DNA of 41,027 bases from an uncultured Flavobacteriales bacterium (GCA_905479115.1 CAJQLF010000014.1:1-41027), one strand, 5' to 3'; numbered from the stretch's first letter, positions 1 through 9,598 are shown. Notes: a model not told the origin generated them from the sequence alone. A program made the numbers and translations.

Positions 1-475
1 TGCTCACCAACTCAAACACGGGTTCTTTGGAGGTGCCGTAGCAACGGACCACGCGATCGACGGTGTCGGCTAGAATGGCGTATTGTCGGTAAGCGCCAGT
101 AGAAACGGCACTCAGGTCGCAAACAATGCCTTGAAGTTCGCCCGAAACGGAATGATTCTGGCCTTTCCAAATCCCCGCAAAGGTGGATACACGTCCGTCT
201 TCTTGGGACTGAATCATCTCCACTTTTCCATCCGGTTGAATGTCGAAGGAGAACTGGCTGCCGCCAACTTTGGCTTCTTTTCCCCGGATGACAATGACTT
301 CACCCTCGGCATTGGTCAGCGGGTAATCAGGTTGTGTGCCTTCCCAAATGGTAAACCAATTGGGCACCTTAAACGGCCTCTCGGGCTGAGAGATGTCGGG
401 AGAAGAAGCGCAGGAAACTAAAAACACCAAGGCCAGAGACCAGGCAACGCAGGAACGAGCTTTAGAGTTCTGCAT
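1..475 (-). CDS. Putative lipoprotein, 5' part only (runs off the left edge)
   Basis: Reading the minus strand from the ATG at 475–473 gives an open frame to the window edge without a stop, about 158 residues. It begins MQNSKARSCVAWSLALVF and continues into a lipobox ending L-V-S-C with the Cys at about residue 23, so a lipoprotein signal peptide is clear. The rest is hydrophilic with alternating strand-like stretches and no motif I recognise. Its ATG overlaps the TGA of the upstream metalloprotease gene (ATGA), which suggests co-transcription and translational coupling with the protease. The function is unknown and the C-terminus is missing. The open frame on the opposite strand here is a shadow. 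Confidence 0.75.
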   Translation of the reverse strand, partial: MQNSKARSCVAWSLALVFLVSCASSPDISQPERPFKVPNWFTIWEGTQPDYPLTNAEGEVIVIRGKEAKVGGSQFSFDIQPDGKVEMIQSQEDGRVSTFAGIWKGQNHSVSGELQGIVCDLSAVSTGAYRQYAILADTVDRVVRCYGTSKEPVFELVS

Positions 476-2949
476 CATGGTTCACACGTTTCGGCGAATT
501 GACTGAGCAGCAGCAATAGGTCAGCCACGGTGGTGAGGTCGTCGCCATTGATGTCCCCCAAGCACAATGGAACCACGCAGCCGTAGTCCGAAAGAAACAG
601 CAGCACATCCGTCACAGCGACCATTCCATCGTCATCTAAATCTCCCACGCAATAACCGCAGTCATACGTGCAGGATTCATCCTCGATGGTGGCTGCAGGA
701 TCGTAATTACAGGCTTCCAAATCGGTGCAGCCGGTGCAGGTATAGAATTCACAGGTCCCATCGTCAATGAGTGCGGTCAAATCAAAATTGCACGCTTGAG
801 GATTCGTGCATCCCTGGCATGAAATAGACTCACACGAGCCGTCGTCTTCAGTCGCACCCGGCGTGTAATTGCAGGCTGACGCATCGGTGCATCCATAACA
901 CGAGACAAAGTCACACGACCCGTTGTCAACCGTTGCGGCAGGATTGTAATTACATCCAGCAGGGTCCGTGCATCCTGGGGGGTCCACATCAAAGCACAGG
1001 TTCCAAATGGAAATATCGGCTGAAAAGGACGCGCCTTCTGAACCGGACCACCCATTGCCGATGCGGATAAACCACGTGCCAATTCCTTCCGGAGCGCCTG
1101 GGATGGTCGCCGCACCCACGTATTCACCACTCTGCGTAGATTGCCAAGCCGTCGGCCAAAATCCCGTCGTAGGGCATCCAAAATCCACATCGAATCCTCC
1201 AATTTGTCGGCACTCACCATTGGGGGCTTCGATAATGACAGTGAGGTCACTGGCCCGCGATTCGTCCAAGTTGATGTTTTCAAAATTCAGAAAGACCGTA
1301 ACTGCAGCGACGTAGCCGAAACCGCTCACGGCTGTTGAAACTGTTTCACCTGGGCCCAGGGTGCCTGCGAGTGAAATTACAGCTTCACAGTCACACGCCC
1401 CTCCATTGGGGGAGTAAAAACAACTGCCATCGTCGATAATGAATGCTTCCTCGTAATTGCAAGCGACGGGGTCCGTGCATCCCTCGCAGGAGGTGCCGTC
1501 CCCTCCGCACTCACCACACACATCTTCGGTGGCGCAAGAGCCGTCGTTGATGACCGCCTCGGGATCATAATTGCAAGCGGTCGGAAAGGTGCAGCCGTAA
1601 TAGGCGCAGCTGGTGGAAAATTCATCGCAAGTGCCAAAACACGACCCTTGGCCATTGATGGAGGGAATCAGCGCGACGCTCTCTACCGTAGGGTGAAATT
1701 CGAGGTTGACTGAACCACCAGAGACAGCATGGCAATAACTCATGATGGTGCCTACTTGGGGAGCAGGTGAATTGGTGCAGCCTCCCTCGGCTGTGTAACA
1801 ATCGTCGATGGGGCCACCCGGCCATCCGCACCAGTGGGTGTGATTGGACCCGAAGTTGTGGCCCAATTCGTGCGCGACGACGTTCAAATTCCAACTGTAA
1901 TTGTTCAGGTTGTACGAGGTGGAAGGACTGAGGTAGGCACTGAACCCAGCCGCATATGCGTTGTTGCAAATGACGTTTAAGTAAGCAATTCCACCCGTTC
2001 CCGTATCCGGTCTGCGAGTCAACAAATGCACCAGGTCACGAGGACGGTCAACGAGGTCCGGGTTGGTGAGCCACTCCTGCCGAAAAGCGTCGAGCATTGC
2101 TCCTGCATTGCCCACGAAGGCAGCATACGGATCCGTGGTTTCCCATACATTGATGTACGACGCAGCGAGGTAGACCAGGTCGTTCAATTCCGTTTCATAG
2201 ATTTCACTGACTCCCGTGAGCAGAGCCAGCGCCCATTCCACAGAGGTGGTGCAGTCGTTGCCAAACGTACCATAGGTATAATGGTCGATGTCCAAGGCGA
2301 CTTCGATACAGCTCGTAATGGACGACCTTGGTGATGGAGGCGGCGCTCCTTCGCCATGGGGGGCGTGCACATGCTCGCTTACCGTTTCCACGCCGCAGTT
2401 AAAGGCAGGGGGATTCACGGCGTCCGATATAGCATAAAGAACAAATTGTCCGGTGGGTGCTCCATCGCACTCGAGTCCGCCCAATTCGTATTGGACCCCC
2501 GCGTGTCTCACTGCCCCGACGATTTGTTCGTCCAGAAAGATCACCGTACCGTGAAATCCAGCCGTTCCGATCCGATAGCTGAGGAGCCGGGGGATGTACC
2601 GTTCGGCGCGCACGCCTGATTCCGTCATGTGTCCAATTTCCAAGTCGTCTGTGTACGCTTTGACTTTGTGCAGCTCCAGAACTTCATGTGTCCCATCCGG
2701 TAACGTCAAAGGGAGCTCCCAAAAATCTGGACGTTCTTCTTGTATGCGTTGCCAAACTTCGGGCTGTGCGTTCAATACCACGCTAGAAGAAGCGCGGTGC
2801 GTCGGAATGCAGCTCGGGGAAGTGTCGGAGACATTGAAAAGAGCTGCTGCTGCCTGCCACGTCACGCAACCGTTGGAATGCGTGGACTGGCTGAGTCCCG
2901 AGAGCGCGAGGCACATCCCAAGAAATAGAGGGAGAAGTCGGTTTGGCAT
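475..2949 (-). CDS. Secreted metzincin zinc metalloprotease with P-domain, GCTD repeats and dockerin-like C-terminus
   Basis: About 824 aa when started at the ATG at 2949, which places a clean signal peptide (MPNRLLPLFLGMCLALSGLSQS) at the N-terminus; an upstream in-frame ATG at 2973 would only add eight residues. The catalytic site is HELGHNFGSNH near residues 360–370, a full HExxHxxGxxH zinc motif of the reprolysin/M12B-like metzincins, followed by a Met-turn (TIMSYC, about 403). A propeptide-like region precedes it. C-terminal to the catalytic domain are two Cys-rich GCTx–ACNYD–DDGSC modules, a proprotein-convertase-type P-domain (about 525–650), four more Cys-rich modules, and two dockerin-like Ca-binding segments (GDLDDDG..., GDINGDD...). 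There is no typical T9SS C-terminal domain. It probably acts outside the cell on proteins. The substrate is unknown. It is divergent from the giant repeat protein, which shares its modules. Confidence 0.9.
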   Translation of the reverse strand: MPNRLLPLFLGMCLALSGLSQSTHSNGCVTWQAAAALFNVSDTSPSCIPTHRASSSVVLNAQPEVWQRIQEERPDFWELPLTLPDGTHEVLELHKVKAYTDDLEIGHMTESGVRAERYIPRLLSYRIGTAGFHGTVIFLDEQIVGAVRHAGVQYELGGLECDGAPTGQFVLYAISDAVNPPAFNCGVETVSEHVHAPHGEGAPPPSPRSSITSCIEVALDIDHYTYGTFGNDCTTSVEWALALLTGVSEIYETELNDLVYLAASYINVWETTDPYAAFVGNAGAMLDAFRQEWLTNPDLVDRPRDLVHLLTRRPDTGTGGIAYLNVICNNAYAAGFSAYLSPSTSYNLNNYSWNLNVVAHELGHNFGSNHTHWCGWPGGPIDDCYTAEGGCTNSPAPQVGTIMSYCHAVSGGSVNLEFHPTVESVALIPSINGQGSCFGTCDEFSTSCAYYGCTFPTACNYDPEAVINDGSCATEDVCGECGGDGTSCEGCTDPVACNYEEAFIIDDGSCFYSPNGGACDCEAVISLAGTLGPGETVSTAVSGFGYVAAVTVFLNFENINLDESRASDLTVIIEAPNGECRQIGGFDVDFGCPTTGFWPTAWQSTQSGEYVGAATIPGAPEGIGTWFIRIGNGWSGSEGASFSADISIWNLCFDVDPPGCTDPAGCNYNPAATVDNGSCDFVSCYGCTDASACNYTPGATEDDGSCESISCQGCTNPQACNFDLTALIDDGTCEFYTCTGCTDLEACNYDPAATIEDESCTYDCGYCVGDLDDDGMVAVTDVLLFLSDYGCVVPLCLGDINGDDLTTVADLLLLLSQFAETCEP

Positions 2950-3178
2950 CAAAAGCGATAAATGGCCTCTCAAGGTACGTGATTTTTCTTGAGCTCACTT
3001 TTTTCTGCCTCAAACGTAACTCTGAACAGAGGTGCGACGTATGTGGAGGCAGTATGCGTACCCCAACACCGGAAAAATGATTCAAAATCAGTGGTCTCAA
3101 AGCGAAAATAAATCGATTAATTATCGAATTGTGTTGTTTAATTCGCTATATTTAAGTAGGAATTGGATTATATCGGCG
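2950..3178. promoter_or_regulatory. Divergent intergenic region with candidate Bacteroidota −7 elements
   Basis: This 229-base AT-rich gap separates two divergently transcribed genes. On the minus strand a perfect TAnnTTTG element (TACGTTTG) lies at 3018–3011, about 60 bases upstream of the protease ATG, but no clear TTTG lies 19–20 bases further upstream. On the plus strand TATATTTA (3147–3154) matches 7 of 8 consensus positions, 24 bases before the ATG at 3179; its −33 element is also weak. The plus-strand frame stays open to 3032, but the Lys/Asn/Ser-rich translation there is not protein-like and a signal peptide starts only at 3179. Confidence 0.35.
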
Positions 3179-6100
3179 ATGAATTACTCTAAAATCACAA
3201 CAACATGGAAGCGGCTTTCGCTGTTTTCATTCTCCACCTTTCTGCTGTCTGCAGTGGGGTTTTCTCAGTTCACTGGGTTGGAGAGCGAGGTATATGCTAC
3301 CTCAGAATTTGGCACCACCTACCGCATTTATGCGGAGTTTGCATCTCCAACGGATGAATGCATCGCGGTGTATTCCATCGGTTCGGCTGAAAGTAACTCG
3401 GTAACGCTCGAGACCAGCGTAACGACGGCTTTCTACCAGAACGGAGGGGGCGCCAACCTGGGCTCGGGTATTAATGCCTTCTTCTTGACGCTTCTTCCGG
3501 ATCTTGCCTACGACAGCTGGTTCACAATTGGTTCAGAGACGAGTGACGATCCAACCGTGAGTGCGATAGGCATGTCGGGAGCTTTTACAGAGTTCAATGC
3601 GGGAAACGGATTCATCTTGGATGGCGCCGTTGGAGGAAGTTGGTACGTGACGCCAGAATCGAATGCGCTCGCGCTAGCGGGAGATGACGGACAGGTTCTT
3701 TTGGGACAATTCACCGTTGAAGATGATGTGGATGGCAATCCGGGACACATGACCTGTGATTGGAATATCCAATGGCAAGACGCTGGAGATGCATCCTACA
3801 ATGAAATTGGACAGACCCATAATACAGCGGACAATTTACCGGACGTGATGGGCTGCACAGATGCCTCTGCGTGCAATTACGATGCTGCAGCTACCGCAGA
3901 TGATGGATCTTGTGATTTCCTTGATGCATGTGGTGTTTGCGGCGGAGATGGCATCGCTGAAGGTACGTGCGATTGCGATGGCACCGAGCCTTCAGTCGGG
4001 TACGATTGTGATGGGGATTGTTTGGCGGATACCGATGAAGATGGTATTTGCGACGCTAATGAGATCGCGGGATGCACAGACGAATCCGCTTGTAATTTTG
4101 AAGTTTCCGCAACGGATGATGACGGCTCTTGCGCTGTTTTGGACGAATGTGGCGTGTGCGGTGGTGATGGTATTGCCGACGGCGCTTGTGATTGCGATGG
4201 CAATGTGGAAGACGAATGTGGCACGTGCGGTGGTAGCGGAATCGCTGAAGGAACATGCGATTGCGAAGGCACGCTTCCTGCAGCAGGATATGATTGCACC
4301 GGCGCTTGCTTGAATGACGCAGATGAGGATGGAATTTGCGACGAATTTGAGACGGCAGGTTGCACCAATCAAGATGCGAGCAATTACAATGGAAGTGCTA
4401 CAGATGATGATGGTTCATGCTTGTTCTCTACGACCTTGAATGTTGACATGTCGTGTGTCGAATTCTCTTTTTCCACGGTTCATGTAACTGGGCCGTTTTG
4501 CGGTTGGTGCGGATCTGATGGATGGAACGACTTGATGGACTCCGATGAAGACGGGATTTATACCGTCGTGCTCGAACTTCCTGCTGGTGAGGTTGAATAC
4601 AAGTACATGGTTGATAACTGGGCTGGACAAGAGGACTTGGTCGACGACATGGCCGGTGGAGCTTCTTGCGCACCCGTGACAGATTACAGTACGTATGCTA
4701 ACCGTTTGACCGACGCGGGTTCTACGACCAATGATACCTATGGTTCATGTGTGGCTTGCAGCGAGCAACAGTTTTATGAGACGGTTACGTTTGAAATCGA
4801 CATGAATAATTCCCCATACCCGAACGGGGAGTATGACAATGTGGTAATAAATGGAAGTTGGAATGGCTGGAATGGCTGGGGAGTTACTCTTTCAGACGAG
4901 AATGGTGATGGAATTTATTCGGGCTCTGCCGATTTCGAAGAGAATACATCCTTCGAATTTGTAATTGCAGTTACCGGACCGGCTGATGGTTGGTCAGGAT
5001 GGGGGCAAATAATCAACGCTCCTGCAGAATGCAGCACTGCTCCTGAGCTCCCAGTGGGCTCCGGAGGTGGAAATTATGGAGTTTCCGTTGGCGATGCTCC
5101 TTCGACTATTGCTTATTGCGCCGGAGAATGCACGGCCGTGTGCATTCCGATGATTCCAGGGTGCATGGATGCTGAAGCTTGCAACTATGACGCTGAGGCG
5201 AATACGGACGATGGTTCATGCCTTGAACTGGACGTCTGCGGCGAATGCGGCGGAGAGGGCATCGCAGAAGGATTTTGCGATTGCGAAGGAGGTCTTCCTG
5301 CAGAGGGGTATGATTGCGATGGTGCCTGCCTCAGTGATTCGGATGATGACGGCGTGTGTGACGCATTTGAAACGATGGGATGCACAAACGAATTGTCACC
5401 CAATTACAATGAAGAGGCAACAGACGACGATGGATCGTGCATCATCTTGGATTATCCATTCTTGCACGCCGAAGTGCATGCAGAAACTGATTTGGGAACG
5501 ACTTACCGCGTTTACGCTCAGTTTGAAAATGCTGGAGATGAGTGCACTGCTCTCTTTGCGGTAGGTGATCAAGAGTTGAATCCAGTCGACCTAGAATTGG
5601 AGGTTACCACCGCTTTTTGGCAGCATCCTGCGGGAGCTGATTTGGGAAGCGATTTGAATGCGGCTTTTTATGCAATTGATTCAACCCTGGTATATGATAG
5701 TTGGTTAACGATTGGATCTTCGAGCACGTTGGATGCGGATGTAAGTTCCATCGCTATGGCGAGTGCATTTGAGGCCTTCAATGAAGGCAACGGATTTGTC
5801 CTGAACGGCGCTGCTGGTGGAAGCTGGTATGTAACGCCGAATTCCAATTCCTTGGCTTCAGCGGGAGATGACTTGCGGGTCCTTGTGGCTCAGTTCACAG
5901 TTACCGATGATGCGGAAGGTGAGCCCGGCGAAGTATCCGGACTATGGAACATGCAATGGCGCACAGAAGAAGGGGTAACCACGGAAAACCGCGAATTGTA
6001 CTTCACTACAGGCACGTATATGCCTCCTTTGGATGGCTGCACAGATCCTTCTGCATGCAACTACAATGCGATGGCCACCGATGATGATGGTTCTTGTCTT

Positions 6101-9100
6101 GCTTTAGATGAATGTGGAGTTTGCGGTGGTGAAGGCATCGCGGAAGGAGCTTGTGACTGCGATGGCAACGGCCCTGAAGCAGGATATGACTGCGATGGTA
6201 TTTGCCTCAATGACGAGGACGGCGATGGAACATGCGATGAATTTGAAGTGCTTGGATGCACGGATGCATCTGCTTGCAACTATGACGAAGCAGCTACAGA
6301 GGAAGATGATTCATGTACCGTCTTTGATGAGTGCGGGGTGTGTGGTGGCGACGGTCTCGCCCCCGGATCGTGCGATTGCGACGGTACGTTACCTGAGCTG
6401 GGTTATACCTGCGAAGGCGAGTGCATCGTGGATAGTGATGGAGATGGCATATGCGATGTCTTTGAAATCGCGGGTTGCACAGATGCTGCAGCCTGTAATT
6501 TCGATGCAGCAGCCACAGATGAGGACGGTTCATGTGACTTTCCGGCACCGGGTGAAAATTGCGCAGGTGATTGCCTTGCGGACCACGATGGAGACGGTGT
6601 GTGCAACGATGCCGAAGTGGCAGGTTGCTCCTCGAGCTCGGCTTTGAACTACGATGTGAATGCGACGGATGATGATGGTTCGTGTGAATGGCCAGAAGGC
6701 TTATTCACAGGATTGAGCTACGAGTTGGTTGGACATGACTTGATCGAAGGAACGTCGACGTACCGTGTTTATGCCAATTTTGACGCCGATACCGCCATTC
6801 AGGTCGTGGCATCATACGGAACAAATGCGGACGTCTGGAGCATTGGTTCAACAGAGCCCTTCCACCAGGTGGCGACCGGTGCCTTGTTGGCCCACAGTAT
6901 TAACCCGGCGATGTTCCCATTCGCACCGGATCTCGAGTATGATACGTGGATTGCCTTAGGAGGCGGCCCGGGTTCTCCTGTCGAACTGCAAACCATTGGA
7001 CTTTCGAATTTCTTTACGGACTTTGAAGAGTCAGGTGCTGACGTAAACGTGAATACAGCCGTAGGTGCAAGTTTGTACTACATTCCCGGTTCAAACGGCA
7101 GTGCACTTTCATTTGTCCAAGACGGCCAAATGTTGTTGGGTCAATTCACGACCAGCGGTGTGGTATCGGTGAAGTATAATTTACAGTTCCGGGACGCAAC
7201 CAGTGCGACTCACTATGCTACTGACCTGAACTTGGTGTTCCCAACCTTTGGCGTCGGATGTACGGATGAAAGTGCGTGCAACTACGATCTGGAAGCAACC
7301 GACGATGACGGCACGTGCTACTACAGCACCGAACATGTGGATTGCGACGGAAACTGTTATTCTGACGTGGACGGCGATGGCATCTGCGATGGCCAAGAAG
7401 TGCCGGGTTGCACCGACGCTGCGGCCTACAACTTCAACGAAGATGCAACCGACGAAGACGGCAGCTGCCTCGAGGCGGGATGTTTTGACGAGTTGGCTTG
7501 TAACTATGATCCCACAGCAGATGTTAGCGTACCTGAGATTTGTGAATACGCAGGGGCTTATTCGAATTGCGACGGCACCTGCAATGGAGATTACGAGGGT
7601 GATGGAGTAGACGAATGCGATGAGGTTTGGGGCTGCGCCTCGAACTCAGCGAACAACTACGACTCCGCTGCAACCAACGATGACGGTTCATGTGTTTGGG
7701 GCGACGATGTATTCCAAGGGTTGACCTATGAGTTGGTTGGCGAAAGCACTGTGGATGGCGATGCGACTTACCGCGTCTATGCCCAGTTCGCTCCAGAAGC
7801 GACGGTGGATATGACAGCCCTATATGGAGATGCGACGGCACCTTGGTGGACGACGACGACCGGTTCATTCTACCAGCATCCGTTTGGAGCTGATTTTGGA
7901 GGAAACATCAATCCCGGATTCTTTGCGTTGTTCCCAGAGCTCGAATTTGATTCGTGGTTGACCATTGGTGCAGCTCCGGGGGACTACAATGCCCTGGCAC
8001 AGGAAAACATGTACCTCCACTTACCTGCATTCAATGCGGGGGAGAATATGATCATTGACACACCCGAGGGAGCACAAATCTTCCTCAATCCAGGTGCCTC
8101 GGACACCCAAGGTGTTCCCGATGCAGATGGACGATTGTTGGTGGGACAATTCACGACGAATGGTGTGGTGTTCTTGAGATACAACATCCAGTTTCAGGGT
8201 GAAGGCGATGTGCTTTACCAATTTCCAGATGTTGAGCTCACCTTCCCTCAGATTGCGGGTGGTTGCACCGATCCTGGCGCAGCGAACTTTGACCCTTCAG
8301 CGAATTTCGACGACCTCGGATGTATTTACACAGGTTGCACCGATGCAACGGCTGACAATTACAACCCTTCATCGAACTTCAACGATGGCTCGTGTCTGTA
8401 CACCGGCTGTATGAACGCAGAGGCTGACAACTACGATGCGGGAGCCAACACAGGCGATCAAGATGCCGTGTGTCTGTTCACGGGTTGCTATGATGTCGCT
8501 GCTGACAACTATGATGATCAAGCCAACACAGGCGACCAAGAAGCGCTTTGTGAGTACCTCGGTTGCATGGATTTAGCAGCGGACAACTACGATGCGGGAG
8601 CCAATGTTGAGGACGGATCTTGTCTGTATACAGGCTGCTATGACCCTGCTGCAGATAACTACGATGATCAGGCAAACACAGGAGACCAAGGGGCTCTGTG
8701 TGAGTATTTCGGATGTACGGACGCCACAGCGGACAACTACGATGCTGGAGCCAACGTGGACGACGGAACGTGCTTGTTCACCGGTTGTATGGATGCAGAA
8801 GCAGACAACTACAATGCGATGGCCAATACGGGTGATCAGGCATTACTCTGCTTGTATACAGGATGCTACGACGAGTTGGCATCGAACTATGATGGACAAG
8901 CGAACACAGGAGATCAAGAGAGCCTGTGTGAGTACAACGGATGCACGAATTCAGCTGCGGATAACTTCGACCCTGGAGCAAACGTGGATGACGGGTCTTG
9001 TATCGTTGCGGGTTGCATGTATCTAGCTGCCTCGAACTACAGCGAATCAGCGACGTATGATGACATGTCGTGTGAATTCGAGGATCAGGGTTGCACGGAT

Positions 9101-9466
9101 CCTATGGCCTCCAATTATGATGAAAATGCAGGTACGGAAAACGGCTCTTGCCTCTATCCGGGTTGCACAAGCGTGGATGCCACCAACTACAATGCTAATG
9201 CGTTCGGCGATGACGGATCTTGTGAGTTTGCGGGTTGCATGGACGCAACGGCTTGCAACTACGACGCCGAAGCCACTTCCGATGACGGTTCCTGCCTCCT
9301 TGTGGGTTGCATGGATCCCGATGGATTGAATTTCGATGCCGGTGCAAACTATCCCGGAGGGTGTGATTATCCGGACCCTTGTCCTGGAGACATCAACGGG
9401 GACCAATTTGTCGACGTAAGCGACTTGCTGACATTCTTCCAATACTATGGAACTGCTTGTCCTTGA
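3179..9466 (+). CDS. Giant modular Cys-rich secreted repeat protein (about 2,095 aa)
   Basis: I start it at the ATG at 3179, which gives a signal peptide ending ...LLSAVGFSQ; the frame is open further upstream. Modules in order: domain A copy 1 (about residues 31–208); three GCTD–ACNYD–DDGSC modules mixed with DECGVCGGDG and DxDxDGICD acidic Ca-binding-like segments; two beta-sandwich domains resembling starch/glycogen-binding folds (nt ~4437–5150, with W-rich G-x-W-N-G-W); two modules; domain A copy 2 (nt ~5440–6020); four modules; copy 3 (nt ~6698–7240); four modules; copy 4 (nt ~7708–8250); fifteen tandem modules (nt 8261–9376); and one dockerin-like GDINGDQ...DLLTFF end. I count 28 GC-type modules. 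There is no catalytic motif and no typical T9SS signal. A structural or adhesive surface protein is an inference. It shares modules and terminus type with the divergent protease. Confidence 0.88.
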   Translation: MNYSKITTTWKRLSLFSFSTFLLSAVGFSQFTGLESEVYATSEFGTTYRIYAEFASPTDECIAVYSIGSAESNSVTLETSVTTAFYQNGGGANLGSGINAFFLTLLPDLAYDSWFTIGSETSDDPTVSAIGMSGAFTEFNAGNGFILDGAVGGSWYVTPESNALALAGDDGQVLLGQFTVEDDVDGNPGHMTCDWNIQWQDAGDASYNEIGQTHNTADNLPDVMGCTDASACNYDAAATADDGSCDFLDACGVCGGDGIAEGTCDCDGTEPSVGYDCDGDCLADTDEDGICDANEIAGCTDESACNFEVSATDDDGSCAVLDECGVCGGDGIADGACDCDGNVEDECGTCGGSGIAEGTCDCEGTLPAAGYDCTGACLNDADEDGICDEFETAGCTNQDASNYNGSATDDDGSCLFSTTLNVDMSCVEFSFSTVHVTGPFCGWCGSDGWNDLMDSDEDGIYTVVLELPAGEVEYKYMVDNWAGQEDLVDDMAGGASCAPVTDYSTYANRLTDAGSTTNDTYGSCVACSEQQFYETVTFEIDMNNSPYPNGEYDNVVINGSWNGWNGWGVTLSDENGDGIYSGSADFEENTSFEFVIAVTGPADGWSGWGQIINAPAECSTAPELPVGSGGGNYGVSVGDAPSTIAYCAGECTAVCIPMIPGCMDAEACNYDAEANTDDGSCLELDVCGECGGEGIAEGFCDCEGGLPAEGYDCDGACLSDSDDDGVCDAFETMGCTNELSPNYNEEATDDDGSCIILDYPFLHAEVHAETDLGTTYRVYAQFENAGDECTALFAVGDQELNPVDLELEVTTAFWQHPAGADLGSDLNAAFYAIDSTLVYDSWLTIGSSSTLDADVSSIAMASAFEAFNEGNGFVLNGAAGGSWYVTPNSNSLASAGDDLRVLVAQFTVTDDAEGEPGEVSGLWNMQWRTEEGVTTENRELYFTTGTYMPPLDGCTDPSACNYNAMATDDDGSCLALDECGVCGGEGIAEGACDCDGNGPEAGYDCDGICLNDEDGDGTCDEFEVLGCTDASACNYDEAATEEDDSCTVFDECGVCGGDGLAPGSCDCDGTLPELGYTCEGECIVDSDGDGICDVFEIAGCTDAAACNFDAAATDEDGSCDFPAPGENCAGDCLADHDGDGVCNDAEVAGCSSSSALNYDVNATDDDGSCEWPEGLFTGLSYELVGHDLIEGTSTYRVYANFDADTAIQVVASYGTNADVWSIGSTEPFHQVATGALLAHSINPAMFPFAPDLEYDTWIALGGGPGSPVELQTIGLSNFFTDFEESGADVNVNTAVGASLYYIPGSNGSALSFVQDGQMLLGQFTTSGVVSVKYNLQFRDATSATHYATDLNLVFPTFGVGCTDESACNYDLEATDDDGTCYYSTEHVDCDGNCYSDVDGDGICDGQEVPGCTDAAAYNFNEDATDEDGSCLEAGCFDELACNYDPTADVSVPEICEYAGAYSNCDGTCNGDYEGDGVDECDEVWGCASNSANNYDSAATNDDGSCVWGDDVFQGLTYELVGESTVDGDATYRVYAQFAPEATVDMTALYGDATAPWWTTTTGSFYQHPFGADFGGNINPGFFALFPELEFDSWLTIGAAPGDYNALAQENMYLHLPAFNAGENMIIDTPEGAQIFLNPGASDTQGVPDADGRLLVGQFTTNGVVFLRYNIQFQGEGDVLYQFPDVELTFPQIAGGCTDPGAANFDPSANFDDLGCIYTGCTDATADNYNPSSNFNDGSCLYTGCMNAEADNYDAGANTGDQDAVCLFTGCYDVAADNYDDQANTGDQEALCEYLGCMDLAADNYDAGANVEDGSCLYTGCYDPAADNYDDQANTGDQGALCEYFGCTDATADNYDAGANVDDGTCLFTGCMDAEADNYNAMANTGDQALLCLYTGCYDELASNYDGQANTGDQESLCEYNGCTNSAADNFDPGANVDDGSCIVAGCMYLAASNYSESATYDDMSCEFEDQGCTDPMASNYDENAGTENGSCLYPGCTSVDATNYNANAFGDDGSCEFAGCMDATACNYDAEATSDDGSCLLVGCMDPDGLNFDAGANYPGGCDYPDPCPGDINGDQFVDVSDLLTFFQYYGTACP
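8261..9376 (+). repeat. Array of 15 tandem Cys-rich 'GCxDxxADNYD' coding repeats
   Basis: Fifteen in-frame repeats of about 23–26 residues each begin with G-C-(T/M/Y)-(D/N) and contain an (A)(D/S)NY(D/N) core. They end either in DDGSC/DDGTC or in a variant, NTGDQxxxLC. The two end types alternate so that a two-repeat unit (NTGDQ...LCEY followed by ANVxDGSC) recurs at about nt 8485–8635, 8635–8785 and 8863–9010, which indicates local duplication of ~150-base units. The period is codon-based and protein-level. It is not a CRISPR. Confidence 0.9.
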
Positions 9467-9538
9467 CCTGACCGGAATAGAGAAAATTGATTGAAACCAA
9501 CGATTTGGACCAACCTTCCAAATTCACTTGAAAACGTG

Positions 9539-9570
9539 AGAGCCACCCCTTCTGGGTGGCTCTTTCTTTT
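9539..9570 (+). terminator. Rho-independent terminator after the giant repeat protein gene
   Basis: A perfect 10-bp stem (AGAGCCACCC, 9539–9548, pairing with GGGTGGCTCT, 9554–9563) closes a 5-base loop and is followed by TTCTTTT. It lies 73 bases after the upstream stop and 29 bases before the next ATG, so it separates the two plus-strand genes. Confidence 0.85.
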
Positions 9571-9598
9571 TCATGGCAGTCAACGCGTATTTTTGGGG

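Noticed and set aside
83-421. Plus-strand open frame of 112 codons at the left edge
   Set aside because: It is antisense to the partial lipoprotein, whose minus-strand frame has a proper lipobox and stays open to the edge.
3861-4313. Long open frames in other frames over the giant gene (also near 5169–5564, 6108–6647 and 8592–9026)
   Set aside because: They arise from the biased codons of the GCTD/DDGSC modules; the alternative translations have no signal peptide or recognisable domain.
8261-9376. Regularly spaced repeat that could suggest a CRISPR array
   Set aside because: The repeats are in-frame coding units with Cys/Asp/Asn-rich protein consensus and variable codons, with no constant repeat plus unique spacers.
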